A stretch of 64,000 bases of DNA from Floccularia luteovirens. Its lineage: Eukaryota > Basidiomycota > Agaricomycetes > Agaricales > Squamanitaceae. Numbering within the stretch: position 1 is the stretch's first letter; each line of letters begins with the position of its first letter. The position numbers and the translations under genes were made by a program. Positions 35,103-47,393 of this stretch are shown one piece after another. A model generated the notes under the pieces. The model was given only the letters and a program-made list of their open reading frames with translations. It did no database searches and was not told where the DNA came from. The stretch lies in NCBI GenBank assembly GCA_009739215.1, contig VSJF01000005.1:1922001-1986000 (forward strand), given 5' to 3'.

Positions 35103-36985
35103 CTATGCCTCCATTCCCATATAATCTTGTAAATGATGATGACCTCCCTTGGGCGGCTTGATTACCAGGTCAGCTTGTTGACTATATAGAACACGATAAG
35201 TTAAGACAACAACCAGATAGACCAAAAAGTACATACAGTCGCATTCGGAGGAGAAGCTTTCTATTTGTCGCTTGGATATTACTTCCAACTTTAATGGCAC
35301 GAGCGAACAGCTCAGCACGGTAGTCAGTTTGCTTGGCTTGTAGAATCTTCCAACCAGAAATTAGCTCATGACACCAATGAATAACACGTAATAAGGATGT
35401 TGGCACCTTGTTTTGACTAGTCCACACGCCCATGAATATCACCCGACTGAATTAAAGAAACCACATGTTGCTCAACCTCTTCTACCGTCCAACCAAAAGC
35501 AGCTCCCATTCGTTCTAGTCTGATAGACGTAAACGGCTGGAAGTATAGAACAACTGCCCAGTTTTGGATAAGATCAGATATATCATGTACGTGTGAATAC
35601 ATGTGGATGTCAAGGTAGTTACGAGTCTATGCAATATAGCAGTGAGTGATACCAACTTGGGACAAGTATCCAAGGTCCATACCGAGTAACGCGAGAGAAG
35701 CTCTAAAACTGTCTTGAAGTTGCTGCTCATATATGCGTCGACTAGTTCTCGAATGTACGGTTCTTGTTCCATATACAAACCAAAAGTCGGTTGATCGACA
35801 ACTTGAGCTTTGATAGCAGATCTTGGCAAACTTGAGAGTGCACAGAGTGTCCCATAAATTGCAATATCACCTGGAGCGATGAGCTTATGAACTTTATCAA
35901 CGATCATACGGCCTTTTATGAGTAATGGAAGGCTGACCTTTCCAACCCAATCTCCCAAATCTTTTGTTGGACCTATTTTCAAAAAGTGATATGCGGCTTT
36001 TTCGTAGTTACATTGTCCAAGGTGGCTCAGTGCAGTTGCAAGATCTAGCTTTGATTTTATATGATCGCGTTCCGCAGACTTTTTCTTGCTCCCAGCAGAA
36101 GCAGCTGGAGCCGCAGGTGTACCACCACTGCCGGGTGCTGCATTCGGGTTAGGTGTAGAGGCAACAGCATCAAGCGCAATTTCGGCTTTGAATACATAAC
36201 TCATTAGGTGAGCATAATTCCTTTGTTCTATCAGCAACTGTTTGTCGTTATGAGATTGGAGGTGCACCAAGTTGGATATGCTGAGAAGAATGAATAGCTT
36301 ACCTCAAGCACAGAAAGACACATATCAAGAACATGTTGGCTCGTTGTGCAAAATTCGCGAGATTTTGTGAAGTGTTTGAGGGATGTGGGATAATCTCCTA
36401 TCCGACGATAGAAATCACCAAGGTCTCTGTGAGTCATCTAGTAGCCATACATTAGTCTATCAAGCAGGTTGAAGATGTCAAGAATGATCACACACCCGTA
36501 TGCTCTCTCTAATCATATTGTTACTATATGTCTTCAACTCTACTTCCAACTTAACCCTCTCAGACTGGTTTTTCGCAATCATCATATCAGCCCAGTTCGT
36601 GTCCAACCGTCCGATCTCATCTGGATCTGGAAGTTGGACTTCCGCGATTGAAGATAGCTGCTCGTAGGATGAGAGAAGCACCTGATATAGAGACGGGTCG
36701 CGCGAGTCATGTATGTATTGTAGTGCGAGTTTGAATGCTTCCGGTGCGAGTGCTGGACAAGTGCTGACAATATGGATGAGTCTGTCGATCGCGGTACGAC
36801 CTGCGAGTAGTTGAGATAGTTGCAATCTGATAATAGCAAATAATAGAAGAGTGCGAACCTGTGTAGTTAGAAATGTAGCTTTCCAAATCGAAGGGATGTG
36901 CTTCATCTACTGGCACAATAATCGGCTTCTTTGAAGATTGAGAACCGCTTCCCTGCTGTGGCTCCTCTATATAATCTACTTCCAT
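35103..36985 (-). CDS. CSN1: COP9 signalosome subunit 1 (CSN1/GPS1)
   Basis: The product starts MEVDYIEEPQQGSG and contains HPFDLESYISNYTGRTAIDR, LIHIVSTCPALAPEAFKLAL, TNWADMMIAKNQSERVKLEV and RDLGDFYRRIGDYPTSLKHF, the helical repeat region shared by Csn1 and Rpn7. An Ala/Pro/Ser linker follows. The C-terminal PCI winged-helix reads IRLERMGAAFGWTVEEVEQH, VVSLIQSGDIHGRVDSQNK. The end is KPPKGGHHHLQDYMGMEA with TAG at 35103. Csn1 is a scaffold of the COP9 signalosome, which removes Nedd8 from cullins; in fungi it affects development and light responses. Csn1 was preferred over Rpn7 because of the N-terminal DLESYISNYTG block. About seven introns, all consistent. Confidence 0.88.
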
Positions 36986-37194
36986 GTTATCACTCCTTGA
37001 AAGGTAAGGATCTTTGTCAAATCTGACCACAACTTTCACGCCGAATGTTTGTGGAGGGCGTTCAAGGAATTACCAAATACAGAACATGGACAATCCACGT
37101 GTTCTACACATTGAGAACATATATACAATAACTTAAGAGTACGCATGCATAGCCTAAGGCTATATCCCGGTGCATGACTACAGATGCAGTGTAG

Positions 37195-38119
37195 CTAGAA
37201 AAATAAGAACTGGAAAAATCCGTGAAATAGTCTACGGAACCATTTCCAGAGAGAACTCCCCCAAAACAAGCGACACGGTTCAACCACTTCTGGAATTGCA
37301 ATCACTGCATTACCTCGAATTAAAACTGATTCATTAGTTGGCGTAAATTCTTGAATAATCTCCCAAGGAGAAGCCCCCACGCGACAAATTTTAGATCCAA
37401 ATATAACCAACTTCTTCCAAAATTTGTCGCGTAGGATTTTCTCTTGGTACAAACCATCCTCATAATCCACCATGTCCCACATTGTGGTCGCAAGGAGAAT
37501 TTTGGGGAAGACTTTATCCTGACAACGTCTAGCAAACGACTCCAGACTACGTTGAATGCTACCAGGCATCACTCCATCAGATATGCGATGAAGGTATAAT
37601 ATTCCAGCGAACTTGATGTCTTTTCTACTAACAAACACAAACGCGCAAACGTAAGTGAAAGGTTTATCAGGCCGGTTAAGATAAAACGTACTTTTCTCCT
37701 TCAAGCCATGATTGAATCACCGGAAGAACATCAATTTCATCTATGCCTGGAGTATCGACCAGAACAACATCGCGGGTGTTATCAGGATGGCGGCAGCGGT
37801 ATGCCCGCACGTGGTTCGTGCATGGTTTCAATCCATGATTAACCTCAACGTTTTCCATAGTAGCTTTACGGATAAACTAAGGTAGGATGAGACAAGGCTG
37901 CCAAGATGCAGCCAATTGTTGAGAGAACTTACAGAGCTCTTGCCCGAACCAGTGGGGCCCATCACTCTATAAATGTGTGTAATCAACACCGTAAAGTTCG
38001 TCAAACATGATTGTAAACAACAACTTACAAGATAACCATATCATCATCCCGGTAGTAGGTGGTCCTACTTGCTCCGAATGTCTCTTCGAAGGCGGAGTCG
38101 TCATCCAAAGAAAACGACA
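37195..38119 (-). CDS. P-loop GTPase-like protein (AIG1/IAN-like fungal family), copy 2
   Basis: Four exons join in frame from ATG 38119. Exon 1 reads MSFSLDDDSAFEETFGASRT; exon 2 gives Walker A VMGPTGSGKSS; exon 3 holds FIRKATMENVEVNHGLKPCT, RCRHPDNTRDVVLVDTPGID; the last exon has KFAGILYLHRISDG and ILLATTMWDMVDYEDG. The tail ends in a Trp/Phe-rich stretch (SLWKWFRRLFHGFFQFLFF) not present in the other copies, possibly a membrane-associating end. All key motifs are intact. Repeat arm B lies just upstream, the same relative arrangement as repeat arm A and copy 1. It is more divergent than the 42-51 kb copies and lacks their shared promoter. Confidence 0.82.
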
Positions 38120-38442
38120 TTGAAGGATTGGAAGAGATGTTTCTCTTGAGAGGGAGCCTCACAGCCAGCGGTCGACCCCTAATCAACGGTTCCGAAACAT
38201 CCAATGAGCTAGCAGAAGCCTTCTATGGAAGGATTAGCAGGAAGATCAGAAAAACAGAGCCTTGACACCTTACATGGTTCATATCCGTATTCATAAGGTT
38301 ACTCGTTTGAGGGGATCTACACATTCAGGAATGTCCATGCCAAGCTTTATAAATGCAAACACGCCTGGGAAATGTGAAAATGTGAAAGACAGTGTTGAAA
38401 CAGGTCAGGTATGTGCACGCAACTGCATATTTACGTTAGTAA

Positions 38443-39560
38443 GTTGTGAAGTATCTCACTTCTCCAAGTTGCTGTACAATTTTGTCTTCCCGCCTTACGC
38501 GGATGGCTGGAGAATCCGCAGATTTCATAAAACAAATGCAGTGAACACACGCCCCCATCCTCCGAGATACAGGTGTTCTAGCTCCGAGGTCTGTATTCTG
38601 CAGTGTAAATCACAACCCTAGAAAAGGGGGACATCCTGAGAGTGTAGCTTGATGCAACAATAGTGTAATTTCTCTTGAACTTATAATGGGCGCCTAACAT
38701 ACATCAAGGTATGTATACTAATGAGGATATGAACTGGCAGCTTGTGTTGCAATTCACGCGGCAAGCTAACTTTATAAGGTACGTAACGCCGAGAACTTCC
38801 AAAAGCACCTCAGGTCTCGCATTATTATTTGGAGATAAATGTCAGTCCTCAGACGCAGTCAACGTCGGCGAAGTTCTGATCACTCACTGGTATACTGGAT
38901 GAGGGTATAAGTAATGGCAAGAAACCTTCTGATAGCAACCAACCACTCGAGCATCCTGGTGGTTTGGTTTAGGCGTCAAATCAAATAAGTGCCACCTGCT
39001 GGCTACGGGGGGTTCATAGGTTGGCCAGGAGATGAGCGCTACTTGAACGTTTCATCGCTACTCCTTGCTACTTAGCCCTCAGAAACAATGAAACCTTATT
39101 TTTGCTCCAAAAACACGAGCAATGTTATCAGAGGTATATGAAAAATTATAGTTTTGTTCTTGTACCGATTACCATGGCTTGTCAAGCGCAAGGCGCCCTA
39201 TGTTTTTCTCCAGTGCCATTTCCACGTTGGCTGCAGCAGAGCTCTTCTGGACAGAATATTAGTAATCTTAAAATTTTATTATTAATAACTATAACGCACT
39301 TTTAATTGAAAGAAAAAACCAACCTACAAAAACGATGGAATGGTAGATATGTAGCGATCACAATGTGGCCAGTCTAGCAGATATTCGGCAAAGCCTCTTT
39401 CATCAACTTGGACACCCAACAGAATGTTATGGCTGGAACGATCCTGCACAGCCCAGCTTAGTGAGCTACTTGAGCTACTTTTGCGTGGAAAGAAGGGAAC
39501 ACTTTGGATACAGGCGTTGTCAGAACGGGTGTCGTGCACAAGATCTGTTAGCGCGTGTCC
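38443..39560 (-). repeat. Repeat arm B, inverted copy of 2560-3647
   Basis: Reverse complement of this stretch aligns with repeat arm A in the same order, with indels. It contains a longer open frame (minus strand, 39797-39324) ending VDERGFAEYLLDWPHCDRYI; only a fragment of this frame survives in arm A. A related piece continues to about 39790 and resembles 49360-49500 (CTCC..GTGTACGGTGTTTT..GTGGCA). No terminal inverted repeats, LTR or target-site duplication could be defined, so it may be a remnant of a mobile element or a plain segmental duplication. Confidence 0.72.
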
Positions 39561-39799
39561 AGCTCTTCCAGATCCCGGGGTGTGTGGATGTAAGGGTGAT
39601 CTAAAATCTTTTATTGTCGATGTTTCGGTGTCTCTATGTATCAGAAAGCTATGTTTGCATGATACCTGCACACGGGAGTCACCTCCCGTGTACGGTGTTT
39701 TGTGGCAGGAAGCCATAGGGCTAAAAATTCCAATATAATGAAGCTGCCAATGGATGGCGAGAGAGATCGTTCCATTGGAGTAAGGCATCAAGAACAAGA

Positions 39800-40505
39800 T
39801 TGTCTACGCCGTACAGGTTTTTGATTTTAAAGTAACAGGGATGCCCCACTTCGTATCCATCGGGATATGGTGTTATACACCATCACAAATTGGCTTGTGC
39901 AGAGCTGATCAGGAAGTGCTATGCCAAAGCCCTAAAACTTACACATGCCACAATGAAGTCCTTCGACCCAGCCTTCGACACTGACAGGCCCAGTCATGAC
40001 AGACGCCATGAATTCTAGATTTTCAAGAGTATTTATGTCTGGCCGTACGGCTGTAAGCGTAAATTCACATGGGTGGTAGCCACATGACGTGGCCACGTTC
40101 ATTATCCTTTCGATGTAACTTCCACAAGTTGATACTACTTACTTTATGTTTCATAACCTGCAACATAACGTGAATATGATGGTCAACCAGCAAGGACAGA
40201 ATCGATACCTCAATATTGTGAATGTATCCGTACTCACAACGTCTTTGACAAATCTATGCACGGATAAAGTCAAACGGAAGTATTTAAATTTCACACTTTC
40301 CCACGCTCGTAAATAGTACTTACGTCCATATCAACACTAAAAGTAATTACATACGTACGTACTGATGCATAGACCTCCGCCCCAATGATTAAAACTTGGG
40401 TTAAAAAACAAAACAAAGGTAAATATGATGTTTGCTACTTAACCGTGGTAGTACTCGCCCACAACTCATACGCTAGCATTGTCATAGGTTCTTACCGGTT
40501 CTCCT
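39800..40505. other. Gene-free stretch between repeat arm B and the unknown multi-exon gene
   Basis: About 700 bases with no convincing ORF or RNA. It holds the promoter side of the plus-strand gene starting at 40506. Confidence 0.4.
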
Positions 40506-42033
40506 ATGTCTGGACCTAGTTCTGCTCATACCAATGCGTTTGGCATTCTGCCACAAATTTATGTACTAGCGCCAGCAAATTTAAGACATGGCTCGTTGTC
40601 GGATCCTTCCTGTAAGTTTACCCTCTATGTATAGTCATATTACCCACTCATAATCTTAGGGACAACAGATTCAGGTAGAGAATTTCATGGACAAGGAATC
40701 TCGACACAGATTGGTTCTACTCCGGGCGTTAATAGGGCCCCTGCATCTTCCCAATATCAGAATCCGACTCCTGGCGTGTCAACTGCCTTCGTTGATGCTA
40801 TCGCTAATGAATTCATTTTTGGTGATGCTGACCAAGACTTACGGGGACATTTGCAAGAATTTGTACGCGTAAGTAAGTACTCTGGTAATCTGATTTCAGT
40901 TACCGGCAACCACTCTAGATTGGTGAAGGTTTGACGAAGCCTGATCTTGCAACGCGTACATATATGCTAGCGGCAACATTCCGAAATTCCAAAGTCTTGC
41001 GTGCTCAGATGGACAGCTACAGCCTGATGGAGAACACACTCACCGACCTATTTATCCGAATGGAAGACAACTTTCGTCTCACAGGCGATCAGCGTGTGAG
41101 CATTGCAGTTAAATGACCTATTATAGTTACTAATTTCTTGTAAATTCTGCAGTCTACTATTTGTATAATTACTCAAGACTTAATCTTCTCTCCTAAATGT
41201 ATCTCATTCACAAATCTCTATGAAGAAGTTGCAGTAAGTCATTCACTGACGTTGGGCTAAATTGTTTACAAGTGATGTGGATAGGAGAACTTGCGCGCAA
41301 ACTGTGTCTCCTATCAGCTGGATCATGTCTATGGTAAACCCAATCGAGAGCAGGTCGTAGCACAAGTTGTGGGGATTCAATGCCGGGATACCCGTAATGC
41401 TTTTCGTGAATCTGTATGTATGCTGTTCTTCATGATGTTAGGCCCCCCTTCTTACCATAACATCTAGCTTCGCGACAGTGTCATTGGTGACAGCGCCATG
41501 TCACTGGACGAATATATGATGGATGTGGCTGAAGAATTCAAGCGAGGGGGATTTGACTATGGAGTTACTGAACTAGAGACTGCATACATATCAATCCTTG
41601 TAAGTAAATCATGAGCAAGTGTTCACATCTAACTCTAACTGAATTGTCTAGCGACGTTTTGCATACAAGAACCAACACCTGCTCGATAACGCTGGGCCAG
41701 AAGATCTACTGGTCTGAAGCTTCGATTCACCTAATGATCCACCAACGTCAGCCTCATGCTATTCGTCAATTTGCTCTTCCTTCCAGAGCTGATTCATCTC
41801 GCAGTAATAAACGAAAGCGACTCAATTCACCCAGGTCCAAGCAGGTCATGCCTGGCAAATGGTCAGGACGATTTTGGTTACAACTAGATATATGGTTCAA
41901 GTCCTAAGAGGGTACAATGGGGTAAGGAATGGACCACGCCACTTTGGAAGTCGTAAGTTATTTTTTCCCCCTATCATTTGCTACTGACGTAACCTTTTTT
42001 TAATATAGTTATATCCAGATGACACTTGAGTAG
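40506..42033 (+). CDS. Unknown multi-exon protein
   Basis: At least nine exons splice in frame from MSGPSSAHTNAFGILPQIYV to a TAG at 42031-42033. The body is helical: STAFVDAIANEFIFGDADQD, then LATRTYMLAATFRNSKVLRA, QMDSYSLMENTLTDLFIRME, LYEEVAENLRANCVSYQLDH, QVVAQVVGIQCRDTRNAFRE and SLDEYMMDVAEEFKRGGFDY. The C-terminus is basic with SNKRKRLNSPRSK, a likely nuclear localisation signal, and SSPKRVQWGKEWTT. Two introns near the 3' end have weaker donors (GTCTGA, GTCATG). I do not recognise the family. Because every exon keeps frame with canonical splice sites, the gene appears functional. It sits inside the duplicated GTPase region but shows no sign of duplication in this window. Confidence 0.68.
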
Positions 42034-42582
42034 GATCGTAATACATTCAAGTCAACGCCCACATCTACCTCTCTATAGGGACATAGGACCCTCATTTGGA
42101 GGAGCTGCTGCAGCGGGGGCAAACCTTCCAACGATTAATTTTAGTAGTAGTATGATTAAAATTCTCAACGCTCTGCATAATTCTAGTACATAGTTGTTAG
42201 GGTTTAGGTTTTATAATATAATATATCTCTGCTATATATATGAAATAGTGGTAAGGTTATAAGTGAACCTGTCCAAACGCAGGCTAACCGCACTTCTATT
42301 CCTGCTTTCACTGTTATCTCAGGTTGCACATATACATGGACTATGCAGAGGTCGAATCCGAGTCAGCTGCATTTTAATTGGCCTCATCCCAGATTCCCAG
42401 GTGGAGGCACAACTTCAGATTGTGCATAGTAGGTCAAACCTGAATCAGAGAGACTGAGGATATACGTAGTCAAATATTGCGCGTGATAGAAGTACAATAA
42501 ATTCTAGATTTAGCTTCAAGAGAAGTTTGAGTCCAACATAAGCTATTACATAGTCATCATATATATATAAAGTATACCTGGG
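42034..42582. other. AT-rich intergenic stretch
   Basis: 3' flanks of two convergent genes. Short TATATA runs occur near 42210-42240 and 42560-42575. No gene seen. Confidence 0.4.
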
Positions 42583-43407
42583 TTAGCAACAGCCAGCAGA
42601 TGGTTCCTCTTGAACCTTCTTAGGAGGCTCAAACATGACTTTATCCTCCGTAACTTTCATCACAACAGTTCCACTGTTGTCAGACGTAAATTTGTTGATT
42701 ACTTCCCAAGGTGAATGTGGGTCAACCCGACAACTTTTGGCACCGTTTTTGAGTGACCACTCCCAATACTCATTGTTGAGTTTTGTTTCATCTTGCAACA
42801 TCTCTTCGTCTGAGCCATCCGAATCCGACGTGGTTGTTGCGAGGACAGTTTTTGGAAAGACCTTGATATCGCAACGACGCTCGAATTTTTGGCAAGGATT
42901 TCGGACGTTGCTATTCACAATGCTTGCTAGGCGAAAAAGGTGTAATATTCCTGAGAACTTGACCTCCTTCATTCTATCAAGCATAAATGAGCACGTGAGC
43001 ATGTAAAAAATTGAGCAGAAAAGTACCTCTCTGCCTTGAGCCAATCGTGGATTTCCGAAAAAATGTCTTTCTCATCATGCCCGGGCGTATCGAATAGTAC
43101 GACATCACGCGTGTTATCCCAATGGCGGCAGCGGTAAGCTTGCACGCGCTTTGTGCACGGCTTGAGATTGGGTCCAGTGCTAATGTCAACATTTTGTCCA
43201 GTTATACTCTTGATAAACTGAGGTTGGATGACATGAGGGAGTAGAGATGAGACCAAGCGACAGAGATACGTACATGACTCTTTCCTGATCCAGATGGACC
43301 CAGGACCCTTTTGAATATGAGTTGATATATTGGAACTCTCTCTCAAAATTTACTTACAGGATGATCAAATCATCTCCTCCACCTGTACTAAAATTGTTTC
43401 TAGACAT
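42583..43407 (-). CDS. P-loop GTPase-like protein (AIG1/IAN-like fungal family), copy 3
   Basis: Four exons join in frame from ATG 43407: MSRNNFSTGGGDDLIIL, Walker A VLGPSGSGKSH, then FIKSITGQNVDISTGPNLKP and RDVVLFDTPGHDEKDIFSEI. The last exon reads MKEVKFSGILHLFRLAS, KTVLATTTSDSDGSDEEMLQ and ends KKVQEEPSAGCC. Size and intron positions equal those of copy 1 at 4.8 kb, and the first and last exons are close relatives (MSRNNFSTG start, cysteine-containing end). The upstream region carries the shared promoter with TATATAAG at 43636-43629 (minus). This is the only clearly intact member inside the 42-52 kb cluster. Confidence 0.84.
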
Positions 43408-44463
43408 TCGGTTGGTGTCTTTGGGCCCTGGGGACAACGTTAATGCCTTTCCGTTTGGAAAGATGGACAGAATACCTCACTGTATGGGGACTACGTTTCT
43501 CCTGGATATATCTGTGGTATGGACTATGTCATTAGTACTATGTACTCGCAGGAAGATCACTAGACAACCTACATAAATTGTGGAACGAAACGATCTGTCA
43601 ATGAGTTAATAGCTTCCGACTCTTTGTGCTTATATACAGCTTGATCTGGATGTTTCCGTGTTGAAACGTTGCCAGTGCATGCTCACCGCGTTGTCTTATT
43701 TCAAGAGATCCTGCGACAGTGCGACCATGAATTGTTGGTTCCGAACATCACACAAGTGCAAGTGTACGTGTACTGGCTTGTGGCAGAGGATTCATTGATT
43801 TGCTAGCACGTGATACAGGTCCATTTCGCGTGTTGCGTACCCCAACCTGAAGAAATGGGGTCCATCACTCTATCTATCACGCACGAGGTACCTACTGGAG
43901 ATCCGCTCGATTGACGACCTTACTACTTTTGGTGTAGATTGTAGATAACCAACATACAGTAACTTGAATTTGAAGGAAAAGTATAATTCCATGATATTGG
44001 GCCGGGATTCCGCAGGGAGTGGCCGTATGGAAGTATGACAAGTAAAGATATACAGAGACACTGAGTCGCCACTCTTTGTTATTCCACTGCAGGCCTGAAC
44101 ATCACCTTGAAGTTGTTTGCAATTACAAGAATTGTCTATTTCTTATCAGACGACCACCTTGAAACACTGACGATCGCGCATGGCACTGCTATATGTTTCC
44201 CTTCCATCTCATTTCCTTCGACACAGACACGCAATATAATTAAAGTGTAGAAACGGCACTTGTGTCCCTCTCTCAATAGTAATACAACATCCGTATATCA
44301 CAGAACGTAGAAACAGAATATATGAAGTACAGAAAACTAGAAGGAAAGCCAGATTACGCACATTTCACCTCCCCTACTCCTTCTGTATCCCTTGCGAGCT
44401 CAAAAGGACCTTCTGATTGTCGTCCAGACCTCCCATATGGCATCCGCCTCCAGCAGGCCAAAT
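43408..44463. promoter_or_regulatory. Promoter of GTPase copy 3 and duplicated flanks
   Basis: 43408-43720 is the shared family promoter (minus strand). 44100-44463 is a duplicated 3' flank: it resembles 49640-50001 in order and sequence (CGATCGCGC, CATTTCACCTCCCCTACTCC versus CATTTCATCTCCCCTACTCC). Thus the duplicated unit extends beyond the transcribed region at both ends. Confidence 0.55.
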
Positions 44464-45340
44464 CTATCTGGATTTAAAGCCGACCTTGACAAGCATTTTT
44501 CGAGTCCAGCTTTGTTTATGCTTCTGTGTCGGTTCATCTCGATTGGTATCGGGTTTGAAGTTTACTTTCCTCCCTTCAATCACAACATGTCCATTGTTGG
44601 ACGTAAATCTCTTGATTACTTCCCAAGGTGAGCTTGGGTCAAAACGACAAACTTTGGCACCGTTCTTGAGGGACCACTGCCAAAAGTTGTTCTTGAGTTT
44701 TTCTTCTTTTTCCGAGATATCTTGTTCCGAGTCTTCCTCGTCCAACATCGTCGTTGCAAGTACGGTTTTTGTAAAGACTCCAATCTCACAGCTACGCTCG
44801 AATGTTTGGCAGGGATGTTGGACGCTACCCATCACCTCGTTTGATATGCGATAAAGGTGTAATATTCCTGAGAACCGGACCTCCTTCCTTCTATCAAGCA
44901 CAAACTGGGCACGTATGAATGGAACAACGCAATTAAAATTGGAAGAAGAGTAATACTTCTCTGCCCTGAGCCAGTTCTGGATTTCCGAAAAAATGTTCTT
45001 CTCATCATACCCAGGCGTATCGAATAGCACAACATCACGGGTGTTATCCGGGTGGCGACAGCGATAAGCTTGCACGCGCTTTGTGCATGGCCTGAGATCA
45101 TCTTTAGCGCTGACCTCAACCTCCTGTCCAGTTAAACTCTTGATAAACTGAGGTTGGATAACATGAGGCTGTAGAGCTGATCCCAGGCGATAGAGATACG
45201 CACATGACTCTTTCCTGAGCCACACTGGACCCAGTACTCTTTTGAATATGAGTTGATAGATTGGAACTCTCTCTCGAAATTTTACTTACAGGATGTTCAA
45301 ATCATCCTTCTCCACTTGTAGTAGAATTGTAATTGGACAT
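44464..45340 (-). pseudogene. P-loop GTPase family copy 4, frameshifted
   Basis: From the expected ATG (45340) exon 1 runs MSNYNSTTSGEG and then hits TGA because of one extra base relative to copy 1. The Walker A exon also has an extra base (CCAGTGTGGCTC instead of CCATCTGGATC type), destroying the motif. Downstream an open frame still encodes TRDVVLFDTPGYDEKNIFSE, FSGILHLYRISNEVMGSVQH and TVLATTMLDEEDSEQDISEK, up to a basic C-terminus ending KVGFKSR. The 5' part is therefore dead while the 3' part remains open. The upstream promoter block is shared with copies 1, 3 and 7. Confidence 0.78.
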
Positions 45341-46377
45341 TGTGTCGGTGTCTGGGAAGGACATTAACGTCGTTCCGTTTGGAAAGATAGATAGACAGGG
45401 TACCTCACTATGTGGGGAGTAAGTATCCACTGAATATTTCTATGGTATGGACTAATATATGGTTAATGTGCATTCGCGGGAAGATAACTTGACAACATAC
45501 ATGTTTGTCAAACGAACGATCTCTCAATGAGTTGATATCTTCGTCGGATTACTCTTTTGCTTAAATACAGCTTGACCTGGGTACTTCCGTTGAAACGTTG
45601 CCAATGCATGTTCACCACGTTGTGTTCGTCGCCTCAGAGACACCTGGACAATATATTGTTAGTTTGAGCCAAAAAAGTGTACTACATAACGGAAGCTGGG
45701 AGCCTTAGAGGATTTGTTGATATTTCACACGTGTAAACGACTATTCCTTCATAAAGTATGTGGCTCGGCAAGTCCATCTCGCCTATTGCGTGCATCATGA
45801 TGCATCAACCCTAGAGAAGTGGGGTTCATCCGATCATTCTATTTACCTCTCGAGCCTACAAGGACTTACAACAAAATCATATAGATCCGGAACGGTCTTT
45901 GTGTACACTATATATAAAGCTTTTATTATATCTTCAGCTGTAGCATCCTTTGCATAATGATTTTGTGCAACCTTGTGAGGTTTAGATGGACAAAACTTCC
46001 ATCAATTCACAGATCACTTCTGATCCCGTATATTTAGAATCTCAAAATTGTTTAGGGAAATAAATATATACTTAATAATGATATAGCCTGAAATTAAAGG
46101 TGAATCATGTATATGTTCTGAAATGAGAGGTGAAAATGCTGTTGAATGAGTCCAATCGCGTCATGAAGGGGTGATATATTGAGACCGAGGCTCCGCCTAA
46201 AAAAGGACAGTGCAAATAACAATTGCTCAATGGTCGCCCTTGATGACACTCTTATACCCTCAATTTCGTAATTAAAAATCACACTCTTGCTACCAAAACA
46301 TTTTTAAATGTGCACTGCCAAAGGGTTTAGGAAATAGAGGAAGGTAAGGTACTTAAATATTTGGGTTATTGAAAAAC

Positions 46378-47393
46378 TTACAAACAGGTGCGGATAACAT
46401 TAATGTTGGCCATGGGAGTTCCAGCTATCTGATAGCTTGAGGGAAGAGATCCCATGACATTACGTGTGAAACTCCATTGGGGAGTGACCGTACATATGTA
46501 TGCAACAAGTAAAATATATGAAGTTATTGAACAATGCAACATGGACGCAGACTCGGAGTCGTCGTTCCTAATTTCACTTTGAGTTATTCCAGGCCTGAAC
46601 ATGATCTTGTTGTCGACAATTATAACACGACTTTCAGTCGAGTGGAAATTGTTCGACAACCTCCAAAGGTGACGTTGGGTTAATGCGACTAAATTTTGGA
46701 ACCATTTTTTCTCATCGTCTTCCACAAATTATCTCTAAGTAGGCCTTTCTTGCTGTGAGCCTTCGCTTATAAGGTCTACCTCATCCCACATAGTCGTTGC
46801 GAGTACAACTCTTGGGAAGACTCCGCTCTGGCAACAATATTCGAAACGCTTGAAACTGTTCTGGACGCTCCCTTTCATTCCTCCAGGCGGATATACCATA
46901 CAAGTATAATATGCCGGAGAATCCGATGTTCCTTCCACTGAAGAAATCATTCAAGTCAATAAGAACGAAGGGAGTAGAGCAGTAGTACTTCTCTGCCTCA
47001 AACCAGGTCTGAATATCCGGCATAATGTTGACTTCATCATTACCAGGGGTATCGACAAAAACAATATCTCGAGTGTTATCTGGATGGCGACAGCGATATG
47101 CCTGCACGGACTTTGTGCATGGCCTGAGATCAGTTTTAACGCTGACCTCAACATTTTGTCCAGTTGCAATCTTGATAAACTGAGGTTGGATAATATGAGA
47201 CAGTAGAGCTGGGAGACCAGGCGATAGAGATACGCACAGTACTCTTTCCCGAGCCAGTAGGACCTATCACCCTTGAAATACATATACTGAGCTCACTAAA
47301 AACATATCACCCGAATGACACTTACAAGATGATCATATCATCTTCTTTGTAGACAGAACCATTCCGTCTAACACGTTGATTTCCTATTGACAT
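46378..47393 (-). pseudogene. P-loop GTPase family copy 5, subfamily C, frameshifted
   Basis: The 5' exons are good: MSIGNQRVRRNGSVYKEDD, Walker A VIGPTGSGKST, then FIKIATGQNVEVSVKTDLRP and RDIVFVDTPGNDEVNIMPDI. In the last exon the frame breaks after GILYLYGIS: one extra base separates this from GMKGSVQNSFKRFEYCC and RVVLATTMWDEVDLIS, which then ends early. A homologous 3' remnant continues to 46378 (KKWFQNLVALTQRHLW). It represents a second subfamily, with its own promoter shared with copy 8 (TTGGAGTTTAAATAC near 47610 and 51110). Confidence 0.74.
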
